A stretch of 64,000 nucleotides of DNA from Poriferisphaera corsica (GTDB lineage Bacteria; Planctomycetota; Phycisphaerae; Phycisphaerales; Phycisphaeraceae): positions 1,348,175-1,412,174 of the forward strand of contig NZ_CP036425.1 in assembly GCF_007747445.1 (NCBI RefSeq), given 5' to 3'. The notes below the pieces were generated by a model. That model had not been told where the DNA came from and did not search any database. It saw only the letters and a list, made by a program, of their open reading frames with translations. This document shows, in pieces, positions 26,519-35,158 of this stretch; position 1 is the stretch's first letter; the number at the start of each line of letters is the position of its first letter. Position numbers and translations under genes: made by a program.

Positions 26519-27628
26519 TTACTTTTTCACAGTTTTATAAAACGGCAAGCTCACAACTTCTGCTTCAATCTCCGCACTCCCCAAATCAACCGTCACCTTA
26601 TCGCCCACATTCACACTTCCCGGCTTCACATACGCCATCGCGATCGGACAACCCAGCGTTGGCGACGAACAACCGCTCGTCACAATTCCCAAATCCCCAA
26701 CACCATTCTTCACAACCATCCCCTGACGTGGTGTGCGTTTGCCATCAACCTTCAACCCGATCAACGTTTTCTGTAATCCCGCTTCCTTAACCTTTTTCAA
26801 TGCATCCTGACCGATGAACTTTTCGCCCATCTCGTCTTCGTCTTTGTCCAAACTCACCGCGAAATCCAAACCCGCCTCAAACGGATTCGTGTCTTCATCC
26901 AATTCATGCCCATATAACGGCATGCCCGCTTCCATACGCAGTGTATCACGCGCACCCAAGCCGCAAGGTTTTACATCAGCATCTGCGCTCTTGTCTTTTA
27001 GCAACAGCTTCACCGCCATGCTGGCCATGTTTGCACCGAGAATCACTTCGACCCCGTCTTCGCCCGTATACCCTGTGCGGCTAATTGTCATTTTCAAAAT
27101 CAATAAATTTTTCTGACAAAAACCGTATTTTTTGAGGCTTGGAACCTCTTTTGAAAATTGTCCGATCATATCCATGACCTTCGGGCCTTGCACCGCAACC
27201 ATCGCGGTTGATTCGGTCTGGTCATCGATCTTAACCACAAAATCACCCTTCACATCTTCAAAATGCTTGAGCAGTTTTTCGCGGTTGGATGCGTTCACAA
27301 CCAGCATCCAATGATCTTCGAATTTATAAATGATCACATCGTCAAGCACGCCGCCGTCTTCGTTGCAAACCATCGCATATCGGCATTGCCCTTCTTGCAT
27401 GTTCGACACGCGGCGCGTGAGGATGCGTTCGAGGAATCGTCGGGCGTGCCTGCCGCTGAATTTGATGCGGCCCATGTGCGAGACATCAAAGAGTCCGCCA
27501 CTGTTTCGCACTTGGTTGTGCTCTTCGATGATGGAACCAAAACTAATCGGCATTTCCCACCCTGCGAAGTCGACAAACTTCGCGCCATTGTCCTGCATGA
27601 ACTTATAAAATGGTGTTTTCTTCAACAC
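26519..27628 (-). CDS. gcvT: Aminomethyltransferase, glycine cleavage T protein
   Basis: A 369-residue enzyme that moves the methylamine-derived one-carbon unit from the H protein to tetrahydrofolate, releasing ammonia. FVDFAGWEMPISFG at the N-terminus, FDVSHMGRI, MVVNASN, SRTGYTGEDG and RMEAGMPLYGHELD are typical. The GTG at 27628 follows AAGGAAATTC, a good ribosome site. gcvH and gcvP are not adjacent. With glyA and folD in the same window it fits one-carbon metabolism. The 510 bases upstream are non-coding and include a candidate structured RNA. Confidence 0.95.
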   Translation of the reverse strand: MLKKTPFYKFMQDNGAKFVDFAGWEMPISFGSIIEEHNQVRNSGGLFDVSHMGRIKFSGRHARRFLERILTRRVSNMQEGQCRYAMVCNEDGGVLDDVIIYKFEDHWMLVVNASNREKLLKHFEDVKGDFVVKIDDQTESTAMVAVQGPKVMDMIGQFSKEVPSLKKYGFCQKNLLILKMTISRTGYTGEDGVEVILGANMASMAVKLLLKDKSADADVKPCGLGARDTLRMEAGMPLYGHELDEDTNPFEAGLDFAVSLDKDEDEMGEKFIGQDALKKVKEAGLQKTLIGLKVDGKRTPRQGMVVKNGVGDLGIVTSGCSSPTLGCPIAMAYVKPGSVNVGDKVTVDLGSAEIEAEVVSLPFYKTVKK

Positions 27629-27802
27629 GAATTTCCTTAATGGTTACAGGCGTATTCACTACATATTTGCCGACTGCGTCACTTGCACCTGATTCGGTTG
27701 ATTCGAGCGGTGAACTAAAAAATGCGGATCGATACGTGTTCGCTCGACAATCTCATCGTAGGGCGCATGCATGCGCGGCTATCTTTTCAAAACACACTCC
27801 TT

Positions 27803-27908
27803 GCCTTATCTCGCATCTGGTTAACATTCTCAACAGGCGAGTAAGGCATAGCATATCTTACCCGCTTTCGAGCGGGCAGGGGGTAAAAACCATGAATTTA
27901 CCTTGCCC
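27803..27908. other. Candidate structured RNA or leader between flavodoxin and gcvT
   Basis: Within the 510-base gap 27629-28138 three stems occur in 106 bases. Stem 1 is GCCTTA(T)CTCGC / GCGAGTAAGGC with a 22-base loop (27803-27847). Stem 2 is CCCGCT-TTCG-AGCGGG (27861-27876). Stem 3 is GGTAAA / TTTACC (27882-27902), which can be extended by GGGCA / TGCCC at the expense of stem 2. The TTCG loop favours a + strand RNA. No known riboswitch consensus was matched. A perfect GCGCATGCATGCGC palindrome lies at 27763-27776. Confidence 0.4.
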
Positions 27909-28027
27909 AGGCGCTTTAGTTTGGGTTGTCATCTATAGATAACATCGTGTGACGAATTGTTTAAACCTGTGCGGAGATGTGGGTAGATGCCGGGGCGATT
28001 GGATGTTGTGGCGGCAGGGTTGAGATG

Positions 28028-28068
28028 TAAAAACACCCCTCTGCTAGCGCCCATGAAGCAGAGAGGTG
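28028..28068 (-). terminator. Probable terminator after flavodoxin gene
   Basis: On the minus strand, CACCTCTCTGC / GCAGAGGGGTG (one G-T pair, loop of 13) is followed by TTTTTAC. It lies about 70 bases after the stop codon. Confidence 0.7.
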
Positions 28069-28138
28069 CACGATGTAAATAAGAAGGACTGACTTCTATT
28101 TATGCTGTTTGCTTGATCACGCTGGGGTGATCTTTATG

Positions 28139-28717
28139 TCACGCGAGCTTGTTGCGTAGCGATGTGGTTAATGAGGACGCGTCTGCGTGTTGCTTAACGA
28201 GTTCGAGCTCTTTTGAAACCTGTTTGACCCATTCGATGATACGCTCTTCGGTTTTATCGCTTTCACCTTCTTCATCGAGGGCGAGGCCGCAGAATTTGTT
28301 GCCATCAATGACGGCGCGGCTGTCGTCGTAGATGTAGTTTTCGGTGGGCCAATAGCCGATGGCTTTGGCGCCGCGTTCAAGTAATTTGTCGTGGAGGATG
28401 CCCATCGCGTCCTGATAGGTGTCTGAGTAGGCTCCCGCATCTCCAAGGCCAAAAAGTGCGAAGGTTGAGCCGGAGAGATCGGTATCGTCCAATTGCTCGT
28501 ATGCATCGAACCAATCGCATTGGAGCTCGCCGATGTCCCAGGTCGAGATGCCTGCGATGAGCAGGTTGGGTTGGTTGAATTGTTCGGGGGTTGCGTCACA
28601 CACGTCGAGGACTTCCACTTGGTAATCTGCGTTTAGGTTGGTGAGTTCATCGGCAATGATTTCGGCTGCATTCTGGGTATTTCCGGTGCTGCTGCCGTAG
28701 ATGATGGTGATTTTCAT
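28139..28717 (-). CDS. Long-chain flavodoxin
   Basis: A 192-residue FMN electron carrier. The phosphate-binding loop is YGSSTGNTQNAA at the N-terminus. STWDIGELQCDWF and FGLGDAGAYSDTY flank the isoalloxazine ring, and an insertion typical of long-chain flavodoxins (ENYIYDDSRAVID, FCGLALDEE) is present. It would donate low-potential electrons to reductive enzymes such as IspH or biotin/methionine synthases; the partner is inferred. AAGGAT lies about 10 bases before the ATG. It is a single gene with its own terminator. Confidence 0.94.
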   Translation of the reverse strand: MKITIIYGSSTGNTQNAAEIIADELTNLNADYQVEVLDVCDATPEQFNQPNLLIAGISTWDIGELQCDWFDAYEQLDDTDLSGSTFALFGLGDAGAYSDTYQDAMGILHDKLLERGAKAIGYWPTENYIYDDSRAVIDGNKFCGLALDEEGESDKTEERIIEWVKQVSKELELVKQHADASSLTTSLRNKLA

Positions 28718-28813
28718 AGTGTGTTGATCCTTGGTGGTACGGATGATGAAAACGTTGTGGGCGTGGTGTGATGAGCGGTGATGAGGGGGGGAGAGATTGT
28801 GGGGGGATGGGAT

Positions 28814-29041
28814 TTAGTTGCGGCCGAATGGGTCGTTGAGTGATGCGGGGTGTGGTTCGTTCATCGCATCGGCGGCGAGTTGCTCGGTGTAGTCTAGGGC
28901 AGCCTGATTGACGAGCTTCTGGAGCTTTTTGACTTCGCCGGGCCCGAGTTCGAGGCTGGCGCAGCCGATTTTTAGCTCATATTTACCCATCCCGCGGCGG
29001 GAAAACTGCATGAGTTTCGAGGTTTCAGGCGTAAAGAACAT
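28814..29041 (-). CDS. Small hypothetical protein
   Basis: A 75-residue protein. The ATG at 29041 has AGGA about 9 bases upstream; a longer frame upstream has no site. It starts FFTPETSKLMQFSRRGMG, then ELKIGCASLELGPGEVKKLQKLVNQAALDYTEQ, a beta-like strand followed by an amphipathic helix, and ends with a polar Pro/Asn tail. It is probably soluble. No family recognised. It lies 96 bases upstream of flavodoxin on the same strand and could be co-transcribed. Confidence 0.6.
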   Translation of the reverse strand: MFFTPETSKLMQFSRRGMGKYELKIGCASLELGPGEVKKLQKLVNQAALDYTEQLAADAMNEPHPASLNDPFGRN

Positions 29042-29395
29042 GATTTTGATCCTGTAAATAATATTGAGAATCAGTTTCAATAACGTTGAGGCATAGTTTA
29101 CCGCGCCGATTTGGATCGTCAAGGGTAGGTGTGGAAAAGTTGGAAATCGTTAGAGAGAGTCGGATAAGGAGAGGAAGCAGGGGGAAGTGGAGTGGGGAAG
29201 GGTTGAGGGTGGAAGTGGGGGGATAGCGTTAGAAACGCTGATGATCTGCAATGTGAGAGTGTGGTGGTTGGTCGCTCGTGAGCATGGCTTAGATTTGGGT
29301 TTTTCTTGAGTGTCGTTGAAGAGCTGCAGTCTGTCAGGACGCTGCTGCCGTAGTTGGTGGTATAGGTATTGGTTATGAATATTGATTGTGGGTTG
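29042..29395. other. Non-coding G-rich stretch
   Basis: About 350 bases with no supported gene or strong hairpin before repeat R5. The whole gap to 29783 contains only R5, R6 and a long hairpin. Confidence 0.45.
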
Positions 29396-29432
29396 TAGCA
29401 CACCCCACGACCGGCGGTCGTGGGCTTGATGG
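29396..29432 (-). repeat. Palindrome family 1, copy R5 (reverse)
   Basis: Read on the minus strand: lead CATCAAG, arms CCCACGACCG / CGGTCGTGGG around a central C, then GTGT. It is nearly identical to R2 but in the opposite orientation. The flank ATATTGATTGTG is shared with R6. Confidence 0.85.
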
Positions 29433-29602
29433 AATCATGAGATGAATTGGCGTGAGAGGTAATTGCGGCAATCATTGATTGATCGTGTGAATGGCTTTTG
29501 TTGTTTGTTTAAGCATGTCGTGAATGGTTGGGGTATGTAGATGGGAAAATATCGGGAGTGGGTTGGCGGTTTGGATGTTGGCTATCGATATTGATTGTGA
29601 TT

Positions 29603-29640
29603 TGTAACATAACCCACGATCGGTGGTCGTGGGTTTGATG
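29603..29640 (-). repeat. Palindrome family 1, copy R6 (reverse)
   Basis: Read on the minus strand: lead CATCAAA, arms CCCACGACCA / CGATCGTGGG. Two positions no longer match perfectly. It shares flanking sequence with R5, so the two may be a local duplication. Confidence 0.78.
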
Positions 29641-29708
29641 GCGTGTTGAGATGATTGATACGAGGGATCGATGGCTGGTTAGGTTGGTTGAAAATGCGTG
29701 TCAATAAT

Positions 29709-29747
29709 AATACTGCACGTCTATTAGTTAGATAGACGTGCAGTATT
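29709..29747. other. Long perfect hairpin after PEP-CTERM gene
   Basis: A perfect 16-bp inverted repeat, AATACTGCACGTCTAT / ATAGACGTGCAGTATT with a 7-base loop. No long T-run follows on either strand, so it is not a textbook terminator, although its place just after the minus-strand PEP-CTERM gene suggests 3'-end formation or mRNA protection. Confidence 0.7.
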
Positions 29748-29783
29748 CGTTTGTTGGATTGTATTTAGTAAGGGGGGGATGGG

Positions 29784-30515
29784 TTATGCGTGTTTGCGGC
29801 GAAGGAGTGCGAGGGAGCCGAGTGCGAGGAATGAGAGTGATGCGGGCTCTGGTACGAAGTTGTACTGGATGGCGGAGCCATCGGTTAGCTCAACGGTAAG
29901 GCCAGAGATAGAGCCGTCGTATGCCCAGCCTGCACCGGTGTCGCCAGCGTTGATGGAAAGGGCGAGAATGGATTCGGAGCCATAGGAGGATTTGAGAGCG
30001 GCAAGGTCATTGCCGGCGGCGTTGAATGTGTTGTTGGTGCTTTGGAAGATGAGTTTGGTGTTGGCATCGGTGCTGCTCGTGTCCCAATGAGTCCAAGTGT
30101 TGTCGACGGCGGAGCCGTTGGCTTGTGAGATGTAACCAACTTCAGCGGTGAAGCGGTTGCGGTACCATGAGAAGTCGCCGCCATCATCTTGCTTGGCGGT
30201 GTAGATCTGGATATACCAATCGAGTGCATCGGAGACGTTGGCGTCTTTGGTGTTGTAGGTGATGCGAGCGATGTCGTTGATGGTTTTGCTTGCGAGTGGG
30301 CCACCGTCAGGTGTCCACGCGAGGTATTGCTTGATGTTGTTGTTGCCTGCGGGGATAGAGGCATTCCAAGTGTTTGAGGCTGGGCCGTCGGTTGTGTGTG
30401 TGACGGAGAGGGTGCCGGTATAGGTTGGGAGTGGTACGTTGATTTCAGTGGTTGCAGCAGAAGCTGTCGCGGTGAGGCCGAGTGCGATAGTGGCTGAATA
30501 GAATAGTGATCTCAT
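29784..30515 (-). CDS. PEP-CTERM surface protein
   Basis: A 243-residue exported protein. The signal peptide MRSLFYSATIALGLTATASA is cleaved near residue 20. The body is Thr/Asn/Asp-rich and beta-like, with no recognised domain. The C-terminus has the sorting signal FVPEPASLSFLALGSLALLRRKHA: PEP motif, hydrophobic helix, basic tail. Such proteins are processed by an exosortase and often travel with exopolysaccharide; no exosortase gene lies in this window. AAGGAG supports the start. An inverted repeat lies about 67 bases upstream. Confidence 0.9.
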   Translation of the reverse strand: MRSLFYSATIALGLTATASAATTEINVPLPTYTGTLSVTHTTDGPASNTWNASIPAGNNNIKQYLAWTPDGGPLASKTINDIARITYNTKDANVSDALDWYIQIYTAKQDDGGDFSWYRNRFTAEVGYISQANGSAVDNTWTHWDTSSTDANTKLIFQSTNNTFNAAGNDLAALKSSYGSESILALSINAGDTGAGWAYDGSISGLTVELTDGSAIQYNFVPEPASLSFLALGSLALLRRKHA

Positions 30516-30581
30516 CTTTCTTCTCCTTGATAAAAATGGTTATGAGCCAGCGTAAAGAGCCGAAGCAAATAATCGCAGTAA

Positions 30582-30601
30582 CTGTTAGCAATTACTAACA
30601 G
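30582..30601. promoter_or_regulatory. Inverted repeat upstream of PEP-CTERM gene
   Basis: CTGTTAG / CTAACAG with a 6-base spacer, in the region between the PEP-CTERM gene and the divergent serine hydrolase. It could be an operator. A second perfect hairpin, AGAAGAG / CTCTTCT with loop GGGGG, lies at 30636-30654. Confidence 0.4.
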
Positions 30602-30827
30602 CGCAGGCGATATTCACATTGTGTCAATTAAAACTAGAAGAGGGGGGCTCTTCTCTCATTCCTACAATTGTTAATATATAATTAAGTGTGTTCAGATTGC
30701 AAGTGTTATTGTACAGATATGCAATAAACACTTGTTTTGTGGTTTATTTGTTAATGTAGGTAATAATAGATGTCTCGAATAACAATCTAATCAGAAGATA
30801 GTTTTGTTTTCTAGAAGGGTGTTTGTG

Positions 30828-31760
30828 ATGGCTTGTGCGTTGATATTGAGTGAGTTTGTTGAAGAAATTGGGCGGCGTGGGCTTGGGGTGAAGCATGTGA
30901 ATGTGAGGGTTAAGGGTGAGATGGTGGGGGAGTATGATTTTGAGGAGGTGAAGCCACGACTTTTGTGGTCGGTGAGTAAAGCGGTGACGGCATTGGGAGT
31001 TGGGATAGCGATCGATGAGGGGCTGTTTGGGTTGAAGGATTGTGTGGTTGAGTTTTTTGAGGGGTATGAGATTGTGGACGAGCGGAAAAAGCGGGTGACG
31101 GTTCGAGATCTTTTGGTGATGGCGACAGGGCATCGAAAGTGTGGGCTGTCAACGGTGCCATGGGAAGAGGGTGTGGATGTTGATTTTGCAGAATACTTTT
31201 TTGATATGCCTATGGTGATAGAGCCGGGTGAGAAATTTGTGTATGACAACTCGGCAACGTATATGTTGTCGCGGATTATGGAAGTGGTGACGGGTGAGTT
31301 GTTGGAGGATTTTGTGTATGAGCGCATTTTGAGGAAGTTGGGGATCGAGAAGCCGTATTGGGAAAGATGTCCGAAGGGGCATACGTTTGGATTCTCGGGG
31401 TTGCACTTAACGGCGCGTGATTTATCGAAGGTTGGGCAATTGATGTTAGATGGGGGAGCGTGGGAAGGTGAAGAGGTTGTGCCAAGTTGGTTTATCGAGG
31501 AGATGGGGAAATGCCAGATTGATAACACGACGCATGAGAAAGAGAAGGGAATCGTGGAGCATCATGCGGGGTATGGGTATCAGGTTTGGTTGAATTCTCG
31601 TGTGCCAGGTTCGTATCGGATGGATGGGGCGCGGGGGCAGTATTGTATTGTGTTGCCTGATGAGGAAGCGGTGGTGACGGTGTTGTCGGATCAGGAGGAT
31701 GAGCCGCTGGATATTTTGGTTGTTGTGTGGGAGACATTACTCGATAAGATTCGAGAGTAG
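30828..31760 (+). CDS. Serine hydrolase, class C beta-lactamase-like
   Basis: A 310-residue protein of the beta-lactamase/DD-peptidase superfamily. The nucleophile motif SVSK (S-x-x-K) is near residue 56, the second motif is YDNSATYML (Y-x-N), and the third-strand region is HHAGYGYQVW near residue 245. The start at 30828 has AGAAGG about 9 bases upstream; a TTG at 30804 is less likely. No signal peptide is evident, so it is probably cytoplasmic. Family members include esterases, amidases and D-aminopeptidases; the substrate cannot be told from sequence. It is convergent with the glycosyltransferase gene. Confidence 0.85.
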   Translation: MACALILSEFVEEIGRRGLGVKHVNVRVKGEMVGEYDFEEVKPRLLWSVSKAVTALGVGIAIDEGLFGLKDCVVEFFEGYEIVDERKKRVTVRDLLVMATGHRKCGLSTVPWEEGVDVDFAEYFFDMPMVIEPGEKFVYDNSATYMLSRIMEVVTGELLEDFVYERILRKLGIEKPYWERCPKGHTFGFSGLHLTARDLSKVGQLMLDGGAWEGEEVVPSWFIEEMGKCQIDNTTHEKEKGIVEHHAGYGYQVWLNSRVPGSYRMDGARGQYCIVLPDEEAVVTVLSDQEDEPLDILVVVWETLLDKIRE

Positions 31761-31794
31761 ATAGGGGGGGGTAACTAAGCGATAGATCGGCTGG

Positions 31795-32943
31795 CTAGTT
31801 GGTTGTATAGAGATCGATACATGTTTGTGCGATATGTCGCCATTGGTATTGAGCGTTGACGAGATTATAGGCATTTGCTTGAAGTGTTTGCGCTAGTTGT
31901 GGGTCATTGAAGAAATTGACGAGGGCTTGAGCGATGATGTCGGTATCAAGGGGTACACAGATGCCGGCGTTATGTTGTTCGAGTTCGGGGAAGTGGCAGT
32001 CGTGGGAGACGATGACAGGTGTTTTGCAGGTTAAAGCTTCGAGGATTGCTACGGAGAAACCTTCTTGGCGCGAGGTGAGGGCGAAGCATGAGGCTTTGCG
32101 GATGAGTTCGAACTTAGCTGAGCCATAGACAGGGCCTATGAGGTGTATGTGCGGTTTGGCGTTTAGTGAATTGATGATTGTGTTGAGTTCGTTGAGGTAG
32201 TTGCTACCCGGTCCGGCGATAATGAGATTGGTGCCTGAAGGTAGGTTGGGTAGTGCTTTGTCGAAACTATTGACGAGGTAGTCGAGACCTTTCTTGTAGT
32301 GTATGCGTGAAAGAAAGAGGATGGTGGGGCCTGAATTGAGTAGGTGGCTGATGCTTTGGTCGAGTGTGCCAGTAATGTTCTCGATTTCGTCGTATGTGAG
32401 GTCGATGCCATTGGGAATGGTTTTGAGTGGTGCGGTGATTTGGTTTTTGGCTACCTCGATGGTTTCGTGTTTGTTAAGGCAATGGATAAACGCTGATTTA
32501 TTGAGTATGTTGCGAAGGCCTAGTTTGAGTGAGATAGATTTTTTGAGTTTCTTTTGTTGCATGCACCAATGATCAAGCATGCCGTGTGGGGCGATGGTGT
32601 AGGGGATGTTGGCTTTACGGGCGGAGCGACACGTAGCGATGACGAGTGGGTACCAGTTGCCGTGGCCGTGGATGAACTCGGTGTTGGATGGGAAATATTT
32701 ATGGAGATCAGAAGTGAAGAAGAGGTCGATGGGAGCTTTGCGGGTTTGTGGGACGTCGATGAACTGAAGTTTGTCCGAGCCTTTGATGTGCGCGTATTTA
32801 GGGAGGAACTGGACGGGGTTATTGAAGGACATGATATGTACACGATGGCCAAGGAGTGCTTGTGCGGAAGCGAGTTGGACAACAACTGAGGGGGGGCCGC
32901 CGTCGGCTGGATTGAGGCTATCGATGACGTGGAGGATGTTCAC
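31795..32943 (-). CDS. Glycosyltransferase family 4
   Basis: A 382-residue GT-B enzyme. The N-terminal domain begins NILHVIDSLNPADGGPPSVV, with the Gly-rich acceptor-side loop. The C-terminal nucleotide-sugar domain has ILFLSRIHYKKGLD and the E-x7-E motif in REGFSVAILEALTCKTPVIVS. The start is GTG. It probably adds a sugar to a cell-surface polysaccharide or lipid carrier on the cytoplasmic side. It follows ftsI on the same strand after 122 bases, the place where many bacteria have murE, but there is no sign of a Mur ligase here. Confidence 0.88.
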   Translation of the reverse strand: MNILHVIDSLNPADGGPPSVVVQLASAQALLGHRVHIMSFNNPVQFLPKYAHIKGSDKLQFIDVPQTRKAPIDLFFTSDLHKYFPSNTEFIHGHGNWYPLVIATCRSARKANIPYTIAPHGMLDHWCMQQKKLKKSISLKLGLRNILNKSAFIHCLNKHETIEVAKNQITAPLKTIPNGIDLTYDEIENITGTLDQSISHLLNSGPTILFLSRIHYKKGLDYLVNSFDKALPNLPSGTNLIIAGPGSNYLNELNTIINSLNAKPHIHLIGPVYGSAKFELIRKASCFALTSRQEGFSVAILEALTCKTPVIVSHDCHFPELEQHNAGICVPLDTDIIAQALVNFFNDPQLAQTLQANAYNLVNAQYQWRHIAQTCIDLYTTN

Positions 32944-33065
32944 TGTGGATCTCTGTGAGGTTTTAATGTGGGGTAGAGGTTATAGTTTACCTAAAGGGTA
33001 GAGGGGAGGCTACGTTAAGAAGAGATGTGATTGCCGTTGGGTGGGGTTTGCGAGGGTTGTAATGA

Positions 33066-35078
33066 TTATTCTTGAGGCTGTGCTTTGGGCCAATCTTTTT
33101 CGGCTTTGTAGATTTCATCAGTCGTTTTAGGGGGGATGCCGAGGTATTGGAGCGAGGCTTCCATGACTTCACGGACGGCTGGGGTGGCGACTTGGCCGCC
33201 GTAGTGTGCGACGGATTTGTCTGGATCTTTGACGAAGCAGCCGATGACGAGTTGTGGGTCGTCGAGCGGGGCGCCAGCGACGAAGGAGGAGAAGTATCTA
33301 TCTTGGAAATAGCCTTTGCCGGGGTTGACGAGTTGTGCGGTGCCTGTTTTGCCGAAGAATTCGTATTTGTTTGAGATGGCGTTGCGGCCGCCGCCTTCGA
33401 GGATTTGTCGTCGCATGACTTCGCGTGTGAACTGGGCAACGGGCGTTGAGAGGACACGTTTTTCGACGTACATGGGTGCGAAGGGGTCGCGGGCTTCAAT
33501 GGTGGGTTGGATGAGGATGCCGTCGTTTGCGATGGCGGCAATGGCGGTGGTGATTTGTAAGGCGGTGACGGATATTTGCTGGCCAAATGGGATGGAGTGT
33601 TTGGTGTAGTTTTTCCAGCCTTTTTCGGTGGATCTACGGTTCCATACTTGCCAAGATGGGAAGAGTCCGGAGACTTCGCCGGGGAGATTGGAGCCGGTTT
33701 TTTTGCCGAAGCCGAAGGCGGAGACGATTTCGTGTAGTTGCTGGAGTGTGATGCGATTGGTGGCTTTGCCCATGCCGATGTTTGAGGAGTTGACAAGGAC
33801 TTCTTCCCAAGTGTATTTCGATTTTTTGGGTGTTGTGGCGTCACGGATAAGGCGGCCATAGGAGGTTGTCCAACGGCCTTGTTCGGTGGTGAATGTTTCG
33901 CCGGGTTTGACTTTACCGAGCTGTGTGATGCCGGACCAGATGATGGGTTTGAAGATTGATCCGGGTTCGAAAACGTCGGTCACGCAACGGTTTTTTTGGA
34001 GTTCGAGGTTTGCGGTACGAAAGGTTCGCGGGTCGAAGCTGGGGGTTGAGGCCATGGCGAGGATTTCGCCTGTGCGTGGGTTGATGACGACCATCATGGC
34101 GAGTGGTGAGTTGAAGTGTTTGGTGAGGCGGTCGAGGACGTCTTCAGCCATGCTTTGAATGACTGAGTCGATGGAGAGCCGGATGTTTTCGCCGTTTTGG
34201 TTGGGTTGGAAGCGTTCGGAGTCGATGCCGATGGCGCGGCCGCGTGAGTCACGCATGTAAACGAATTTACCTTTTTGGCCGGTGAGTCGTTTGTCGAGGG
34301 CGAGTTCCAGGCCGGAGAGGCCGACACCTTCGTCGCCGACAAAGCCGATGATCGCGCCGGCGGTTTTACCTTGCGGGTAATCTCGGACTGGCGCGTCGTC
34401 GAGAGCGAGGCCGGAGAGTTTGAGACGTTTGAAGGTTTCGAGCCGCTCATCTGTGAGGGCTTTGTCGATGACGACGTAGCGAGATTTGGGGTTGCGCGAC
34501 ATGAGCTTGTCGATCCAGAGCGGGTCGTATCCGAACTCGTGTGTAATGATGTCGGTGAAGATGCCGCGATCGGCGATGAGTTTGGGGTCGATGAAGAGTT
34601 TCTTTTTGATGCGAGAGACGGCGAGCGGTCGGCCTTTTCGGTCGGTGATGGTGCCGCGACGTTCGAGAAGTGGGACTTTGGCGTAGTTGCGGCCGAGCTG
34701 TTTAACGAGCCGTTCTTCGGGGTTGGTTTGGAGTTGAGCAACGCGGTAGATGAGTACTGAGAAGAGTAGTGTGATGATGATGGCCATGAAGATGCCGAAG
34801 CGGAGGACGCGGTTGGCGCCTGCGGTTTCGTCGCCTTTTTCGAAGGCTTTCATGGGGGGAGCGCTAATGTGTCGCATATTTTTGCCGGCGCCGCCGCGGA
34901 TGGAGAAGAGACCGCCTTCGCCTAACTCACGGTTAGGCAATTCGTTTGGGTCTGTTGTGTCAGTTGCGCCTGATGTGGGTTGGTTTTGTGCGGGATCATT
35001 GTGGTCAGCAGAAGAGGGTGTGGGGGAGGGTGTGCTGCCATGGTCATCGGGGAGATGATCGAACAATCCGTCTTGCAT
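33066..35078 (-). CDS. ftsI: Class B penicillin-binding protein, FtsI-like
   Basis: A 670-residue septal transpeptidase. A long Pro/Asp-rich cytoplasmic tail (about 1-90) is followed by a single TM (about 93-112), the pedestal domain beginning RGTITDRKGRPLA (141-153), and the transpeptidase with motifs S374-x-x-K377 (GSIFKPI), S431-S-N (NSSNIG) and K577-T-G-T. It crosslinks peptidoglycan during division, so its presence implies a peptidoglycan wall. The cytoplasmic tail is longer than in most FtsI. Neighbours are FtsL-like, LysM and rsmH genes on the same strand. The gene is very C-rich on its coding strand. Confidence 0.95.
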   Translation of the reverse strand: MQDGLFDHLPDDHGSTPSPTPSSADHNDPAQNQPTSGATDTTDPNELPNRELGEGGLFSIRGGAGKNMRHISAPPMKAFEKGDETAGANRVLRFGIFMAIIITLLFSVLIYRVAQLQTNPEERLVKQLGRNYAKVPLLERRGTITDRKGRPLAVSRIKKKLFIDPKLIADRGIFTDIITHEFGYDPLWIDKLMSRNPKSRYVVIDKALTDERLETFKRLKLSGLALDDAPVRDYPQGKTAGAIIGFVGDEGVGLSGLELALDKRLTGQKGKFVYMRDSRGRAIGIDSERFQPNQNGENIRLSIDSVIQSMAEDVLDRLTKHFNSPLAMMVVINPRTGEILAMASTPSFDPRTFRTANLELQKNRCVTDVFEPGSIFKPIIWSGITQLGKVKPGETFTTEQGRWTTSYGRLIRDATTPKKSKYTWEEVLVNSSNIGMGKATNRITLQQLHEIVSAFGFGKKTGSNLPGEVSGLFPSWQVWNRRSTEKGWKNYTKHSIPFGQQISVTALQITTAIAAIANDGILIQPTIEARDPFAPMYVEKRVLSTPVAQFTREVMRRQILEGGGRNAISNKYEFFGKTGTAQLVNPGKGYFQDRYFSSFVAGAPLDDPQLVIGCFVKDPDKSVAHYGGQVATPAVREVMEASLQYLGIPPKTTDEIYKAEKDWPKAQPQE

Positions 35079-35158
35079 GATGGGGAACCAACTCTTTCAA
35101 TCGCGTGATGGTTTTAGGTGTGTGAGTCTGGAGAGGCAGGCGGGGAGATCGGGCGAAG

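Noticed and set aside
27629-27960. Glycine riboswitch before gcvT
   Set aside because: A fragment CCGAATCAGGTGCAA on the minus strand vaguely resembles part of the aptamer, but the remaining conserved blocks are missing.
30791-31528. Open frame opposite the serine hydrolase
   Set aside because: Ser/Thr/Pro-rich with no start signal; the + strand protein has SxxK and YxN motifs.
32987-33859. Open frame overlapping ftsI in another frame
   Set aside because: Low-complexity Ser/Pro/Lys/Asn protein; ftsI carries all its catalytic motifs in its own frame.
22450-34938. CTAAC...GTTAG dyads (22450, 22912, 34920)
   Set aside because: Two lie inside coding sequence where they encode Asn-Arg-Glu/Gln-Leu; codon coincidence is the simpler reading.
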